This document shows positions 26,247 through 35,525 of a DNA stretch of 64,000 nt, in pieces. This stretch comes from Cellulomonas dongxiuzhuiae. Its GTDB lineage: Bacteria > Actinomycetota > Actinomycetes > Actinomycetales > Cellulomonadaceae. The notes under the pieces are model-generated. The model worked only from the letters and a program-made list of their open reading frames with translations. It searched no databases and had not been told where the DNA came from. The first letter of the stretch is position 1; every line of letters starts with the position of its first letter. Both the position numbers and the translations under genes were made by a program. The DNA is taken from positions 3,100,001 through 3,164,000 of the forward strand of contig NZ_CP076023.1 of NCBI RefSeq assembly GCF_018623035.1, written 5' to 3'.

Positions 26247-27112
26247 CACCGTGCGTCCCGCGCCCGCAGCCGCACGCCCGCCACGACGAGCAGCAGGACG
26301 ACCCACGCACCGAGCACCAGGCCGCCACCCACCGGGCCGAGGTCGGGCGTCCCGGGCATGCCCTCGCTCGAGGCACCCGTCGTCAGCAGCTGGGCCGCGG
26401 TCCCGGGCGTGAACGCGCCGATCGCACCGGCCGGCGTGACGCTGTGGGGCAGCGCCATGCCGTTCGCGTCGGTGCCCGGGTCGCTGACCGTCATGAGCAC
26501 GGCGGGCAGGAAGACCAGCACCACGAGCGCCGTGACGAGCGCGGGAACCGTCCTGCGCAGCAGCGCGCCGAACGCGAGCCCGAGCAGCGCCGTGCCGGCG
26601 ACGAAGACCACCATGCCGAGCATGATCCCGGGGGTCTCGCCGTCGGCGAGCCCGAGCGGGAGGTCGCGCGACGCGGCCGCGGGCAGGACCCCCACGACGC
26701 ACGCCGCCACGGTGAGGACCCCGAGCACCAGCGCGAACGCCGCCAGGACGACGGCCTGCGCCACGAGTGCCGGCCAGCGCCGCGGGACGAGCGTGAACGT
26801 CGTGCGGAAGGCACCCGTGCGGAACTCGCCGGCCCCGTACAGGATGCCCAGGACCAGGGGCCCGATCTGGGCCAGCAGCAGACCGCTCGACAGGTCGCGG
26901 GCCGGCTCGAACCCCGGGTCGACCGAGGACGCCGTCGCGCTCAGGTACGAGATGGCACCGGCTGCCACGACCGTGACGGCGGCGGTCCACCACGGTGAGC
27001 GCAGCGACGTCAGCTTGGTCCACTCGGCGGCGACGACGCGGCGGAAGGTCGGCCCGTCGGTGGGCGCGCCGGCCGCAGCGCGGGCGGCGACGGGTGTCGC
27101 GGTGGCGCTCAT
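26246..27112 (-). CDS. ABC-2 type permease (first copy)
   Basis: The 288-residue membrane protein has RVVAAEWTKLTSLRSPWWTA at the start, GAGEFRTGAFRTTFTLVPRR in the first loop and six hydrophobic helices. The ATG at 27112 overlaps the TGA of the ATP-binding gene (ATGA). Together with the neighbouring paralogue it forms the membrane part of an exporter. The segment FTPGTAAQLLTTGASSEGMPG between the last two helices is predicted to lie outside. Substrate cannot be inferred beyond the general link of such exporters to lantibiotic or drug resistance. Confidence 0.9.
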   Translation of the reverse strand: MSATATPVAARAAAGAPTDGPTFRRVVAAEWTKLTSLRSPWWTAAVTVVAAGAISYLSATASSVDPGFEPARDLSSGLLLAQIGPLVLGILYGAGEFRTGAFRTTFTLVPRRWPALVAQAVVLAAFALVLGVLTVAACVVGVLPAAASRDLPLGLADGETPGIMLGMVVFVAGTALLGLAFGALLRRTVPALVTALVVLVFLPAVLMTVSDPGTDANGMALPHSVTPAGAIGAFTPGTAAQLLTTGASSEGMPGTPDLGPVGGGLVLGAWVVLLLVVAGVRLRARDAR

Positions 27113-28035
27113 CGCGCACCTGCCCCGGTGCCGGCCGTGCGGTACTCGACGGCGTCGCCGGTGAGCTGCAGGTACGCCTCCTCGAGCGAGCCGGTCTCGG
27201 CGGCGAGCTCCAGGACCGTCGCACCGCAGCGGCGCGCGGCGGTGCCGACCTCGTCGACCGACGCACCGCGGACCTGCAGCGTCCCGCCCTCCCGGGGGGT
27301 GACCTGCGCACCCGCGGCCAGCAGCTCGCGGGCCAGCGCCTCGGGCTCGGTCGTGCGGACCCGCACGACCCCGGCGCGCTCGGACTTCTCGACGACGTCC
27401 TGCACCGTCGCGTCCGCCAGCAGCCGCCCGCGGCCGATGATGACGACGCGGTCGGCGCACAGCGCGAGCTCGTGCATGAGGTGCGACGACAGCAGCACCG
27501 TGCGGCCGTCGGCCGCGAGGTCCCGGACCAGACGCCGCACCCACAGCACGCCGTCGGGGTCCAGGCCGTTGACCGGCTCGTCGAGGATGAGCGTCTGCGG
27601 GTCGCCCAGCAGCGCCCCCGCGATGCCGAGCCGCTGGCCCATACCGAGCGAGAACGTGCCCGCGCGGCGGTGCGCGGCCGGCTCGAGGCCCGTCTGGGCG
27701 ATGACCTCGCGGACGCGCGCCCTGCCGATGCCGTGCGTCTGGGCCATGGCGAGCAGGTGCTTGTAGGCCGTGCGGCCGGGGTGCACCGAGCGCGCGTCGA
27801 GCATGACGCCCACCGCGTGCAGCGGCGCCGGCAGGTCGGCGTAGCGCCGCCCGTCGACCCGCGTCGAGCCCGACGTCGGCCGCTCGAGCCCCACGACGAC
27901 GCGCATGGTCGTGGACTTGCCCGCGCCGTTGGGCCCGAGGAACCCCGTGACGGTCCCCGGCCGCGCCGTGAACGTCAGCCCGTCCACCGCCGTCGTGCTG
28001 CCGTAGCGCTTGGTCAGCGCCTCCACCTCGATCAT
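27109..28035 (-). CDS. ABC transporter ATP-binding protein
   Basis: The 308-residue ATPase energises the two ABC-2 permeases. Walker A GPNGAGKST is at about residues 34-42, the signature motif reads FSLGMGQRLGIA, Walker B is TLILDEP and the switch His lies in LLSSHLMHEL. A C-terminal region of about 80 residues (VVRVRTTEPEALARELLAAG) is typical of bacitracin/daunorubicin-class ATPases. ATG 28035 follows AGGAGGAGACG. It is the first gene of the five-gene operon; the upstream 390-bp region is rich in inverted repeats. Confidence 0.94.
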   Translation of the reverse strand: MIEVEALTKRYGSTTAVDGLTFTARPGTVTGFLGPNGAGKSTTMRVVVGLERPTSGSTRVDGRRYADLPAPLHAVGVMLDARSVHPGRTAYKHLLAMAQTHGIGRARVREVIAQTGLEPAAHRRAGTFSLGMGQRLGIAGALLGDPQTLILDEPVNGLDPDGVLWVRRLVRDLAADGRTVLLSSHLMHELALCADRVVIIGRGRLLADATVQDVVEKSERAGVVRVRTTEPEALARELLAAGAQVTPREGGTLQVRGASVDEVGTAARRCGATVLELAAETGSLEEAYLQLTGDAVEYRTAGTGAGAR

Positions 28036-28140
28036 GGCGTCTCCTCCTGGTCCGTCCGCACCCTGCGGTGCGTCCGTCGACGACGCTACGGAGACCGGGT
28101 GCCCGCCCAGCACCTGCCCGTGGAGGAGACGTGCCGGGCG

Positions 28141-28168
28141 GTGCCCTCCTCCCGTGGGAGGAGGGCAC
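28141..28168. promoter_or_regulatory. 28-bp perfect-stem palindrome upstream of the ABC/two-component operon
   Basis: GTGCCCTCCTCCC and GGGAGGAGGGCAC flank a 2-nt centre (GT). It lies about 105 bp upstream of the ABC ATPase start, inside the intergenic region shared with the GH62 gene. It is a candidate operator for the response regulator or an attenuator; a pure terminator is less likely as no gene ends nearby. Confidence 0.5.
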
Positions 28169-28185
28169 GGCACCGGCTTGCCCCC

Positions 28186-28379
28186 ACGGGGCGCCCCGTT
28201 CTCCACCCGAAGGGGGGAACGATTGCCACGTCGGCTGGCAAGGGGGCGACGCGAAGCGTTTAGGACCCTCACCCGACCCTTCAGTCGGAGCGATCCCACA
28301 TGCCAATGTGAACCTTCACAAACCGCGCGAACCGGGATGTGACGGCTTGTACGGCATGCCGGCCGGTCGACGTCGACCG
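28186..28379. promoter_or_regulatory. Cluster of inverted repeats in the divergent region before the GH62 gene
   Basis: Visible repeats are ACGGGGCGCCCCGT (28186-28199), CGTTC/GAACG (28197-28221), TTGCCA/TGGCAA (28223-28241), TGTGAACCTTCACA (28307-28320) and CGGTCGACGTCGACCG (28364-28379). The TGTGA-N4-TCACA site is close to, but 2 bp shorter than, a CRP/GlxR-type site. With the 28141 palindrome, six inverted repeats occupy about 240 bp. Carbon-dependent control of the arabinofuranosidase gene is plausible. Confidence 0.5.
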
Positions 28380-28425
28380 CCGCCGCGCAGGCCTGCTCGA
28401 CCCCGACCACTCGAAGGAGAGCAGC

Positions 28426-30012
28426 ATGAGATCAGCACGTGCCCACGGGGCGCCTGCCCCGGCACGGGGGCGCCGCCGCTGGGCGGCGGTCCTCGTCGCC
28501 GCGGCCACGGCCGTGTCAGCAGGTGCGGCCGCACTCGTCGCCGCCCCCGCGGCATCGGCGGCGACGGTCGACACCAGCGCGTCGTACGTGCTGATCAACC
28601 GCGGCAGCGGCAAGGCGCTCGACGTCTACAACCTCTCCATGTCCGACGGTGCCCGCATCACGCAGTGGACCCGCAACGACGGCACGCAGCAGCAGTGGCA
28701 GTTCGTCGACTCCGGTGACGGCAACTACCGGATCAAGTCGCGACTCTCGGGCAAGGTCCTCGACGTGTACAACTTCTCGACCGCCGACGGCGGCGCGATC
28801 GTCCAGTACACCGACCGCAACCAGACCAACCAGCAGTTCCGGCTCCAGGACGCCGCCAACGGCTACGTGATCCTCATCGGCCGCCAGTCGGGCAAGGCCA
28901 TCGAGGTCCAGGGTGCCTCCACGGCGGACGGCGCCAACATCGTCCAGTACTCGAACTGGGGCGGGAACAACCAGCAGTGGCAGCTCGTGCGGCTCGGCGG
29001 CGGGAGCAACCCCACCACGCAGCCGACGAGCAACCCCACCACGCAGCCGACGAGCAACCCGACGACGCAGCCCACCACGTCGCCGACCACGCCGCCGCCG
29101 ACGGGCACCTGCTCGCTGCCGTCGTCGTACCGGTGGCGCGACTCCGGCGTGCTGGCCCAGCCGCGTTCCGGGTGGGTGTCGCTGAAGGACTTCACCGTCG
29201 CGCCGGTCAACGGCCAGCAGCTCGTGTACGCCACGACGAACACGGGCACGGCGTGGCAGTCGACCGCGTTCGCCCTGTTCTCGAGCTACTCGCAGATGGG
29301 CTCGGCGCAGCAGCGGACGATGCCGTTCACGGCCGTCGCGCCGTCGCTGTTCTACTTCGCCCCCAAGAACCTGTGGGTCCTGGCCTACCAGTGGGGCGGC
29401 CCGGCGTTCTCCTACCGGACGTCGACCAACCCGTCGGACCCGAACAGCTGGGGCGCGCACCAGACGCTCTTCACCGGGTCGATCTCCAACTCGGGGACCG
29501 GTCCGATCGACCAGGCGCTCATCGGTGACGACCGCAACATGTACCTGTTCTTCGCCGGCGACAACGGCCGCATCTACCGCGCGTCCATGCCGATCGGGAA
29601 CTTCCCCGGCAGCTTCGGGTCCAGCTACCAGACGATCATGACCGACACGACGAACAACCTGTTCGAGGCGGTGCAGGTCTACAAGCTCCAGGGCCAGCAG
29701 CGCTACCTCATGATCGTCGAGGCCATCGGGTCGCAGGGACGCTACTTCCGGTCCTTCACGGCCACGAGCCTGGACGGCACGTGGACCCCGCAGGCCGCCA
29801 CCGAGTCCAACCCGTTCGCCGGCAAGGCCAACTCCGGCGCGACGTGGACGAACGACATCTCCCACGGTGAGCTGCTGCGCACCAGCGCGGACCAGACCAT
29901 GACGGTCGACCCGTGCAACCTGCAGCTGCTCTACCAGGGCCGCAACCCGTCCTCCGGCGGCGACTACGGCGCCCTGCCGTACCGCCCGGGCCTGCTCACG
30001 CTGCAGCGCTAG
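28426..30012 (+). CDS. Secreted GH62 alpha-L-arabinofuranosidase with N-terminal CBM13
   Basis: This 528-residue exoenzyme removes arabinofuranosyl side chains from arabinoxylan. It has a Sec signal peptide (cleavage near APAASA-A, residue 45), a ricin-type CBM13 with three QxW-like repeats ([27 protein letters not shown]; residues about 48-185), a Thr/Pro linker made of NPTTQPTS repeats, and a GH62 domain (about 226-528). GH62 catalytic residues are recognisable: the base Asp in [19 protein letters not shown], the pKa-modulating Asp in [11 protein letters not shown] and the acid Glu in [12 protein letters not shown] 28426 follows GAAGGAGAG. It supports a plant-biomass-degrading lifestyle. 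Confidence 0.95.
   Translation: MRSARAHGAPAPARGRRRWAAVLVAAATAVSAGAAALVAAPAASAATVDTSASYVLINRGSGKALDVYNLSMSDGARITQWTRNDGTQQQWQFVDSGDGNYRIKSRLSGKVLDVYNFSTADGGAIVQYTDRNQTNQQFRLQDAANGYVILIGRQSGKAIEVQGASTADGANIVQYSNWGGNNQQWQLVRLGGGSNPTTQPTSNPTTQPTSNPTTQPTTSPTTPPPTGTCSLPSSYRWRDSGVLAQPRSGWVSLKDFTVAPVNGQQLVYATTNTGTAWQSTAFALFSSYSQMGSAQQRTMPFTAVAPSLFYFAPKNLWVLAYQWGGPAFSYRTSTNPSDPNSWGAHQTLFTGSISNSGTGPIDQALIGDDRNMYLFFAGDNGRIYRASMPIGNFPGSFGSSYQTIMTDTTNNLFEAVQVYKLQGQQRYLMIVEAIGSQGRYFRSFTATSLDGTWTPQAATESNPFAGKANSGATWTNDISHGELLRTSADQTMTVDPCNLQLLYQGRNPSSGGDYGALPYRPGLLTLQR
29000..29100 (+). repeat. Thr/Pro linker repeats in the GH62 gene
   Basis: The 24-bp unit encoding NPTTQPTS is repeated about three times between the CBM13 and GH62 domains, forming a flexible linker. 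Confidence 0.75.
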
Positions 30013-30049
30013 GCACGTCGGACCGCCGGCTCGACGGCCGGCCCCACCA

Positions 30050-30083
30050 CTGCGGGCCGCTCCCTCCCGGGGGCGGCCCGCAG
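30050..30083. terminator. Hairpin terminator between GH62 and the convergent membrane-protein gene
   Basis: CTGCGGGCCGC (30050-30060) pairs with GCGGCCCGCAG (30073-30083) around a 12-nt loop, 38 nt after the GH62 stop codon. Confidence 0.8.
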
Positions 30084-30130
30084 CCGCGTCCAGGCCCGCG
30101 AACCACGTCGTCCGCACGCCCGCCGGACCG

Positions 30131-30823
30131 TCAGGCGGCGGCGACCGCCGGGGCGAAGCGGCGGCGGGTCTCCCGCACGACGCCGACGACGCTCACGGCC
30201 AGCAGAACGCCCGACACGGTGACCAGCAGCGCCCGCAGGAGACCGTGCACGGGCCACGCAGCCGCACCCACGAACAGCAGGTACGCCGGGCCCGTGAGCA
30301 GGGTGGCGCGAGCCTGCCGGCCCTGGGGCGACCACGCCGACGCGTACACCTGCATCACCGCGCGGGTGACGCGCGAGTCGCGCACCGGCAGGAGCGAGAG
30401 CGCCGTCGAGGTCACCACGGGAGGGCCGAGCGTGCCGAAGGACTGCTGCGTGCGCGAGAGCCGCTCCCCCGCGTACCGGGCCTGGAAGCTGCGCTTGACG
30501 TACACGAGTGCGAGGACCGCGCAGGGCCAGCACGCCGCCGGCAGGTACCAGCACACCGGGCCGAGGAGCGCGGAGAGCAGCAGCATGCTGACGGCGAACG
30601 CGACCACCTCCTTGGGGTCCGCGAACTGCTCCCGCAGCGTCTCGGACAGCGGCGGGAAGGCACCCGCCGGTGCCGCCACGACCAGGAAGAGGACGGCGGC
30701 CAGCGTCACCGCCGTCAGCACCAGCCAGACCGCCCCGACCACCAGGTAGCCGAGGGGTCGCCAGCGCCGCTCCCACGGTCGCGGAGCGGAACGGGCGCGG
30801 GCCTCTGACGTGGGTGCCGACAT
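30131..30823 (-). CDS. Uncharacterised multi-pass membrane protein
   Basis: I do not recognise this 230-residue protein. It has a basic N terminus (RPWERRWRPLG) followed by about five hydrophobic segments (LVVGAVWLVLTAVTLAAVLF, VVAFAVSMLLLSALLGPV, ACWPCAVLALVYV, ATLLTGPAYLLFVGAAAW, LLRALLVTVSGVLLAVSVVG). A cytoplasmic stretch, RSFQARYAGERLSRTQQSFG, separates the third and fourth. ATG 30823 is a clean start. Codon bias is host-like. No operon partner: the next gene on the strand is 88 nt away but starts a separate unit. Confidence 0.75.
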   Translation of the reverse strand: MSAPTSEARARSAPRPWERRWRPLGYLVVGAVWLVLTAVTLAAVLFLVVAAPAGAFPPLSETLREQFADPKEVVAFAVSMLLLSALLGPVCWYLPAACWPCAVLALVYVKRSFQARYAGERLSRTQQSFGTLGPPVVTSTALSLLPVRDSRVTRAVMQVYASAWSPQGRQARATLLTGPAYLLFVGAAAWPVHGLLRALLVTVSGVLLAVSVVGVVRETRRRFAPAVAAA

Positions 30824-30910
30824 CTGCCGGACGCTACGGTCCCGCGCGGCACGGCGCCGCCCGCACCGTGCAGGGCACGCGGCCGTCCTCGCGCGCGGCC
30901 CGGCCCGTGC

Positions 30911-31702
30911 TCAGGCGCCCTGCCGGACCACCTCGAACGGCGCGCGTCCGCCCAGGCGTCCCTCGATGCCCGCCGTGACGAAGTCCTTCGCCCGGGCGAC
31001 GGCGGCACCCACGTCGGCCCCCTTGGCGAGCTCGGCCGTGATCGCGGCGGCCAACGTGCAGCCGGCACCGGCGACGCGCTCCCGGCCGACCTTCGGCACC
31101 CGGAGCACGGTGACCTCGTCGCCGTCCACGAGCACGTCCACCGCGTCGTCGCCGGGCAGCTCGACGCCGCCCTTCGCGACGACGCAGCGCGGACCCAGCG
31201 CCTGGATCCGACGCGCGGCCTCGGTGAGGTCCTCGACGCTCTCGATCGAGGACATCCCCGACAGCGCCCGGGCCTCGAACAGGTTGGGCGTCACGACGGT
31301 CGCGAGCGGCACGACCTGCTCGCGCAGCGCGTTGTCGGTGTCGAGCGCCGCGCCCGGCTCCTGGCCCTTGCAGATGAGCACGGGGTCGAGCACCACGTGC
31401 CGCCACGGCTGGGACCGCAGGCCGGCGGCGACGACGTCGATGGTCGCGGGCGTCCCGAGCATGCCGATCTTGACGACGTCGAGCGCGTAGGCGGCGGTCG
31501 CGGCCTCGATCTGCGCGGCGATGACGTCGGCGGGCACCGGGAAGAACCGGTGCCCCCAGTCCTTCGCGGGATCGAACGAGACGATGCACGTGACCGTCCC
31601 GAGGCCGAAGGCCCCCAGTGCCTGGAAGGTCCGCAGATCCGCCTGGATCCCGGCACCGCCGGTCGCTTCGGATCCGGCGATCACGTAGGCGAGGTCGGCC
31701 AC
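30911..31702 (-). CDS. pdxK: Pyridoxine/pyridoxal kinase of the ThiD-like type (PdxK)
   Basis: The 263-residue ribokinase-fold enzyme phosphorylates B6 vitamers and possibly HMP. IAGSEATGGAGIQADLRTFQALGAFG is the substrate loop shared by ThiD and the Bacillus-type PdxK, and the sequence DPVLICKGQEPGAALDTDN with VVTPNLFEARALSGM is closer to Bacillus PdxK as I recall it. The anion hole GAGCTLAAAITAELA keeps the catalytic Cys/Asp-region architecture. GTG 31702 follows AGGAGC. It is not next to thi genes, which also favours a B6 salvage role; a true bifunctional ThiD cannot be excluded. Confidence 0.8.
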   Translation of the reverse strand: MADLAYVIAGSEATGGAGIQADLRTFQALGAFGLGTVTCIVSFDPAKDWGHRFFPVPADVIAAQIEAATAAYALDVVKIGMLGTPATIDVVAAGLRSQPWRHVVLDPVLICKGQEPGAALDTDNALREQVVPLATVVTPNLFEARALSGMSSIESVEDLTEAARRIQALGPRCVVAKGGVELPGDDAVDVLVDGDEVTVLRVPKVGRERVAGAGCTLAAAITAELAKGADVGAAVARAKDFVTAGIEGRLGGRAPFEVVRQGA

Positions 31703-31909
31703 CTGGGTGCTCCTGTCGAGAGTTGCTGCGCGTACGGCACCCAGCCTCGCACGGCGACGGACCGACGGCGCCCCGGTCCGGGCTCGGCCGCGTCCCCTCA
31801 CTCCTCGGGGTGCGGCAGCCTCTCGCCGTCGCGCACGTAGGTCAGGGTCACGTCGACGGCGCCGGCGTGGATCGCGGAGACGGAGGGCGACCGGCCCGGA
31901 CGACGGGCG

Positions 31910-33844
31910 TCAGGCGCGGCCGCTCGTCCGGGCCGCTGACGCCGGGTCTCCGGACGGTGGCGCGGACGGTGGCGTCGACCCGGCCGACGGAGGTTCGGCT
32001 TCGCCGTCGTCCGGCCGGTACCAGTCGCTGAGGGCGGGGTCCTCGGTGTCGAGCCAGGAGCCTGCGCCCTCGTCCGGTGCGGTCGCCACGACACCGAGCA
32101 CGAAGTCGTCGCCGTGCTCCTCGATACCGGCCCGCACGCCCTGGTCGAGGGCCTCGCGCGCGTACCGGCGCCGCAGCGTCAGCGGGTCACGCGCCAGGTC
32201 CTTGGCCCACGCGACCATGACGAGGATGAGCACCACCGCGAAGGGCAGGGCCGAGACCATCATGAGGCTCTGCAGACCCGAGAGCGCGACCTCACCGCCT
32301 CCGACCAGCAGCACGGCCGCGACGGTCGCGAGCGCGGCTCCCCACACCACGGTCGTCCACCGCCGCGGGGTGGGGTTGCCCTGCTCCGAGAGGCTGGCCA
32401 TGACGATGGAGGCGGAGTCGGCGCTGGTGACGAAGAAGATGACGACCGAGACCATCGCGAGCACCGAGGTCACCGCGCCGAACGGCAGCTCACGCAGCAG
32501 CGCGAACAGCATGTCCTCCCCGGACGCGCTCGCACTCATCGCCGACCTGGTCTGCTCGAGCCACATGGCCGTGCCGCCGACGACCGTGAACCAGACCAGG
32601 CACACGGCGCTCGGCACGACGATGACCGCGGTGACGAACTCCCGCATCGTCCGGCCGCGGCTGATCTTGGCGATGAACATCCCGACGAAGGGCGTCCACG
32701 ACACCCACCACGCCCAGTAGTAGGTGCTCCAGGCGCTCATGAACTCCTGCGCCTCGGGCGACGTGGCCGCGGACTGGCCCATCATCACCGGCAGCTCGCT
32801 CACGAACGTCATCAGGACGCCGGGCACGAGGTTGAGCAGCAGGACGGTCGGGCCGACGACCAGGATGAACAGCCCGAGCAGGCCGGCCAGGACCATGTTG
32901 ATGTTCGACAGCGCGCGGATGCCGCGCTTGAGCCCGGAAACCGCCGACAGGATGAACGCGACGGCGAGCACGGCGATGATGCCGACGATCACCGCGTTGC
33001 CGAGGGGACCGACGCCGGCCACGATCTCGATCCCCCGGCCGATCTGCAGGGCACCGATGCCCAGCGAGACGGCGGTACCGAACAGCGTCACCACGATCGC
33101 GAACACGTCGACGACCTTGCCGAGGACGCCGTTGCTGCGCTCCCCGAAGATGGGCTCGAGCAGCGCGGACATCAGGGGCGCGCGGCCCTTGCGGTACGCC
33201 GCGTACGCGACGGCACCGCCGACCAGCGCGTAGAACGCCCAGGCGACCGGCCCCCAGTGGAACAGCGTCTGCGCGAGCGAGACGTGCATCGCCTGGCCGC
33301 TGCCCGGCTCGACGCCCGAGAACGCCGGCGGTGGGTCGAGGAAGAACGACATCGGCTCCAGCGGGCCGTAGAAGAGCAGTCCGATCCCGATGCCCGCCGA
33401 GAAGAGCATCGCCACCCAGGAGACCGTGGAGAACTCGGGCTTCTCGTCGTCCTGCCCCAGGCGGACCGCACGGTGCCGACCGAAGCCCAGCCACATCATG
33501 AAGACCAGCACGACGACGGTCAGGACGCCGTAGAACCACCCGAAGTCCACGGTGACGATCTCGAACGCCGCGGCCGCGAACTCCGACAGACCGGCCGGGA
33601 GCAGCAGGCCCCAGGCGATCACGGCGAGCGTGATGGTCGCCGCGACGGCGAACACCACCTTGTCGATCCTGAAGGACACGTTCGTCTGCTCGACACCGAT
33701 CCCGGGCAGCAGCGCGGGGTGCGGACTGCCGAGGAGGTCGGGAGAGCTGACCTCCTTGAGGATCTGCGCAGCGCGTGCGCGCTGGGCAGCCGAAGTACGT
33801 CCGGACTGACCACTGGTCGATCCGGTGTGCATGTCGCTCACCAC
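31910..33844 (-). CDS. BCCT family betaine/choline/carnitine transporter
   Basis: This secondary transporter of up to 644 residues has about 12 TM helices. It contains GIGIGLLFYGPLEP (the Na-binding glycine stretch of TM3 in BetP) and the family signature WAWWVSWTPFVGMFIAKISRGRTMREF with the Trp box of TM8. N-terminal (about 50 residues) and C-terminal (about 100 residues, acidic and Pro/Ser-rich) cytosolic tails resemble osmosensing BCCT members such as BetP. It likely imports glycine betaine by Na symport for osmoprotection. GTG 33844 and 33841 follow AGAGGA at good spacing; ATG 33832 is an internal alternative. Single-gene unit. Confidence 0.93.
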   Translation of the reverse strand: MVSDMHTGSTSGQSGRTSAAQRARAAQILKEVSSPDLLGSPHPALLPGIGVEQTNVSFRIDKVVFAVAATITLAVIAWGLLLPAGLSEFAAAAFEIVTVDFGWFYGVLTVVVLVFMMWLGFGRHRAVRLGQDDEKPEFSTVSWVAMLFSAGIGIGLLFYGPLEPMSFFLDPPPAFSGVEPGSGQAMHVSLAQTLFHWGPVAWAFYALVGGAVAYAAYRKGRAPLMSALLEPIFGERSNGVLGKVVDVFAIVVTLFGTAVSLGIGALQIGRGIEIVAGVGPLGNAVIVGIIAVLAVAFILSAVSGLKRGIRALSNINMVLAGLLGLFILVVGPTVLLLNLVPGVLMTFVSELPVMMGQSAATSPEAQEFMSAWSTYYWAWWVSWTPFVGMFIAKISRGRTMREFVTAVIVVPSAVCLVWFTVVGGTAMWLEQTRSAMSASASGEDMLFALLRELPFGAVTSVLAMVSVVIFFVTSADSASIVMASLSEQGNPTPRRWTTVVWGAALATVAAVLLVGGGEVALSGLQSLMMVSALPFAVVLILVMVAWAKDLARDPLTLRRRYAREALDQGVRAGIEEHGDDFVLGVVATAPDEGAGSWLDTEDPALSDWYRPDDGEAEPPSAGSTPPSAPPSGDPASAARTSGRA

Positions 33845-34064
33845 CGATTCGTCCTCTTCCTTGGTCAAGAACCGGTCATCGATTCTAGGGGACCTGTGCG
33901 CCCGGTCCGCCCGCCCCCGGCCGCGGGACGGGTGGGCGCCGAGCACCCAGGCACGCCCCGGCTCACCGACGGCAGCGCTCTGACCTGGGCATTCGCATGC
34001 CAGCGAGGCAGCGGGCAGATCCCACCCGCGCGACCCGCGTGTCGCCTGGATCACAGGATCGGCG

Positions 34065-34832
34065 TCAGCGCGCCCCGTACCCGCCGTCCACGCGCAGGAC
34101 GGCACCGGTGACGCCGCTCGCCAGGTCGGACATGAGGAAGGCCGTGGCGTTGGCGATCTCGGCGGGCGTGTTGAGCCGGCCCGCGGGGATGCGCGCGAGC
34201 CACTGCTCGTAGGTGTCGGGCGACTCGTCGCGCAGTCGGTCGAGGATCGGCGTCGCCGTGTAGCCCGGCGCCACCGAGTTGACGCGCACCCCCGTGCGCG
34301 CCCACTCGACGCCCAGCAGCTCGGCGAGGTGCCCCACGGCCGCCTTCGTCGCGCCGTAGGCCGCGTGGGTCTCGGGCGACACGACCCCGTACCCGGCGAT
34401 GGACGACGTGATGACGATCGTCCCCGCACCGCGCTCGACCATGCGCCGACCGAAGTCGCGGCAGCACCAGAACACGCCGTCGAGGTTGATCCCGACCGTG
34501 CGACGCCACAGCTCGTCGGGGTACTCCGTCGCGGGTGAGGACGGCGCGATGCCGGCGTTGGCCATGAGGCCGTGCACGGGCCAGCCCTCCTGGTCCAGCC
34601 GGTCCGCGAGGCCGCGGACCGCGTCGGGGTCCGCGACGTCCAGGACGTCGAACCGCGTGGTGCCGCCCGTGGCGCGCGCGACGTCCTCGGCTGCCTGCGT
34701 CCCGGCCGCCTCGTCGACGTCGGTGACCACCACCCGACCGCCCGCGCGCGCCAGCACCTCCGCCGTGGCGCGGCCGATGCCGCCCGCACCGCCCGTGACC
34801 AGATAGACCCGACCCTCACCCAGACCCTGCAT
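34065..34832 (-). CDS. SDR family oxidoreductase
   Basis: The 255-residue classical short-chain dehydrogenase has the cofactor loop VTGGAGGIGRATAE, acidic VVTDVDE after strand 2 (NAD preference), the NAGIAPSSP block, catalytic Ser in ITSSIAGYG and the YxxxK pair in AAYGATKAAV. The C terminus GAVLRVDGGYGAR is standard. ATG 34832 follows GGGGGAGGGG at good spacing. The substrate is unknown. No operon partner; upstream lies a 690-bp stretch with no clear gene. Confidence 0.93.
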   Translation of the reverse strand: MQGLGEGRVYLVTGGAGGIGRATAEVLARAGGRVVVTDVDEAAGTQAAEDVARATGGTTRFDVLDVADPDAVRGLADRLDQEGWPVHGLMANAGIAPSSPATEYPDELWRRTVGINLDGVFWCCRDFGRRMVERGAGTIVITSSIAGYGVVSPETHAAYGATKAAVGHLAELLGVEWARTGVRVNSVAPGYTATPILDRLRDESPDTYEQWLARIPAGRLNTPAEIANATAFLMSDLASGVTGAVLRVDGGYGAR

Positions 34833-35525
34833 GACGACCCCTCCCCCTGCTCGGCTCCCCCCATCGTGCGTCGGCGCACGGGCCCGCGCAGGAGATGCGC
34901 TCCCCGTGCTCACTCCCAGGCGGACGACGAGCACGTCGTCGAGGTCCGTTCCGCAGGCAGCCGACCGGCGGCCCGCGGTGGTGCGTCGGGCGATGAGGGG
35001 GACGCACGGGTGCGATGGGAGACCGTGACGTCACAGCGGCGTGCACTGCCCGTAGGACGTCGTCATCGCGGCAGTACCGGTTCCTCACTCGGCCGGCGGT
35101 GATCACTGCCGGGGCGCTCGATGCGGCGCGGGGCGTGCGGAACGCGAAATGTGCAGATCTTCCCGCCCTGTTCGGGTCTGCACCCGCGGTGATTTCGAGC
35201 GTGCGGCTGAATGTGGTCGGCGTGCAGGTGAACCTGGGGATCGAACGAGTCGCAGGCGTGGGGCCGCGTATACAGTCCCGAAAGGGTTTTCCCCGAGCAG
35301 GCCGGACCCATGACGTCCTGGGCCGGCACCTCGTGCGAACCCGCCGTCTCGCCCGTCGCCAGAGCTGTGTCCATCTTGTTGATCGTCCTTGCCATGCTCA
35401 CTCGGGGCACGTCGCACCCGTCGACGTCCAGGACGGTACGCGGTTCGGACCGCCGGCAGGTTCGCAACGCAGCCGACTGCCCTGGGCAGCGTGCCCCCAT
35501 GAACCACTGAACAGCAGGAGACAGA
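34833..35525. other. Gene-poor stretch of about 690 bp before the FIVAR surface-protein gene
   Basis: Open frames here lack conserved motifs and host codon bias. Base composition falls visibly from about 35.1 kb (runs such as GGGTTTTCC and GAAATGTGCAG), matching the following gene rather than the upstream SDR. It may hold the long promoter region of the surface-protein gene or decayed sequence. I see no tRNA, terminator or repeat in it. Confidence 0.5.

Noticed and set aside
28141-28168. Rho-independent terminator
   Set aside because: No gene ends here; it lies in a divergent intergenic region about 105 bp upstream of a start codon, so an operator is more likely.
28307-28320. CRP/GlxR-type binding site TGTGA...TCACA
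   Set aside because: The spacer is 4 bp, not the 6 bp of CRP/GlxR consensus sites; kept only as an unnamed palindrome.
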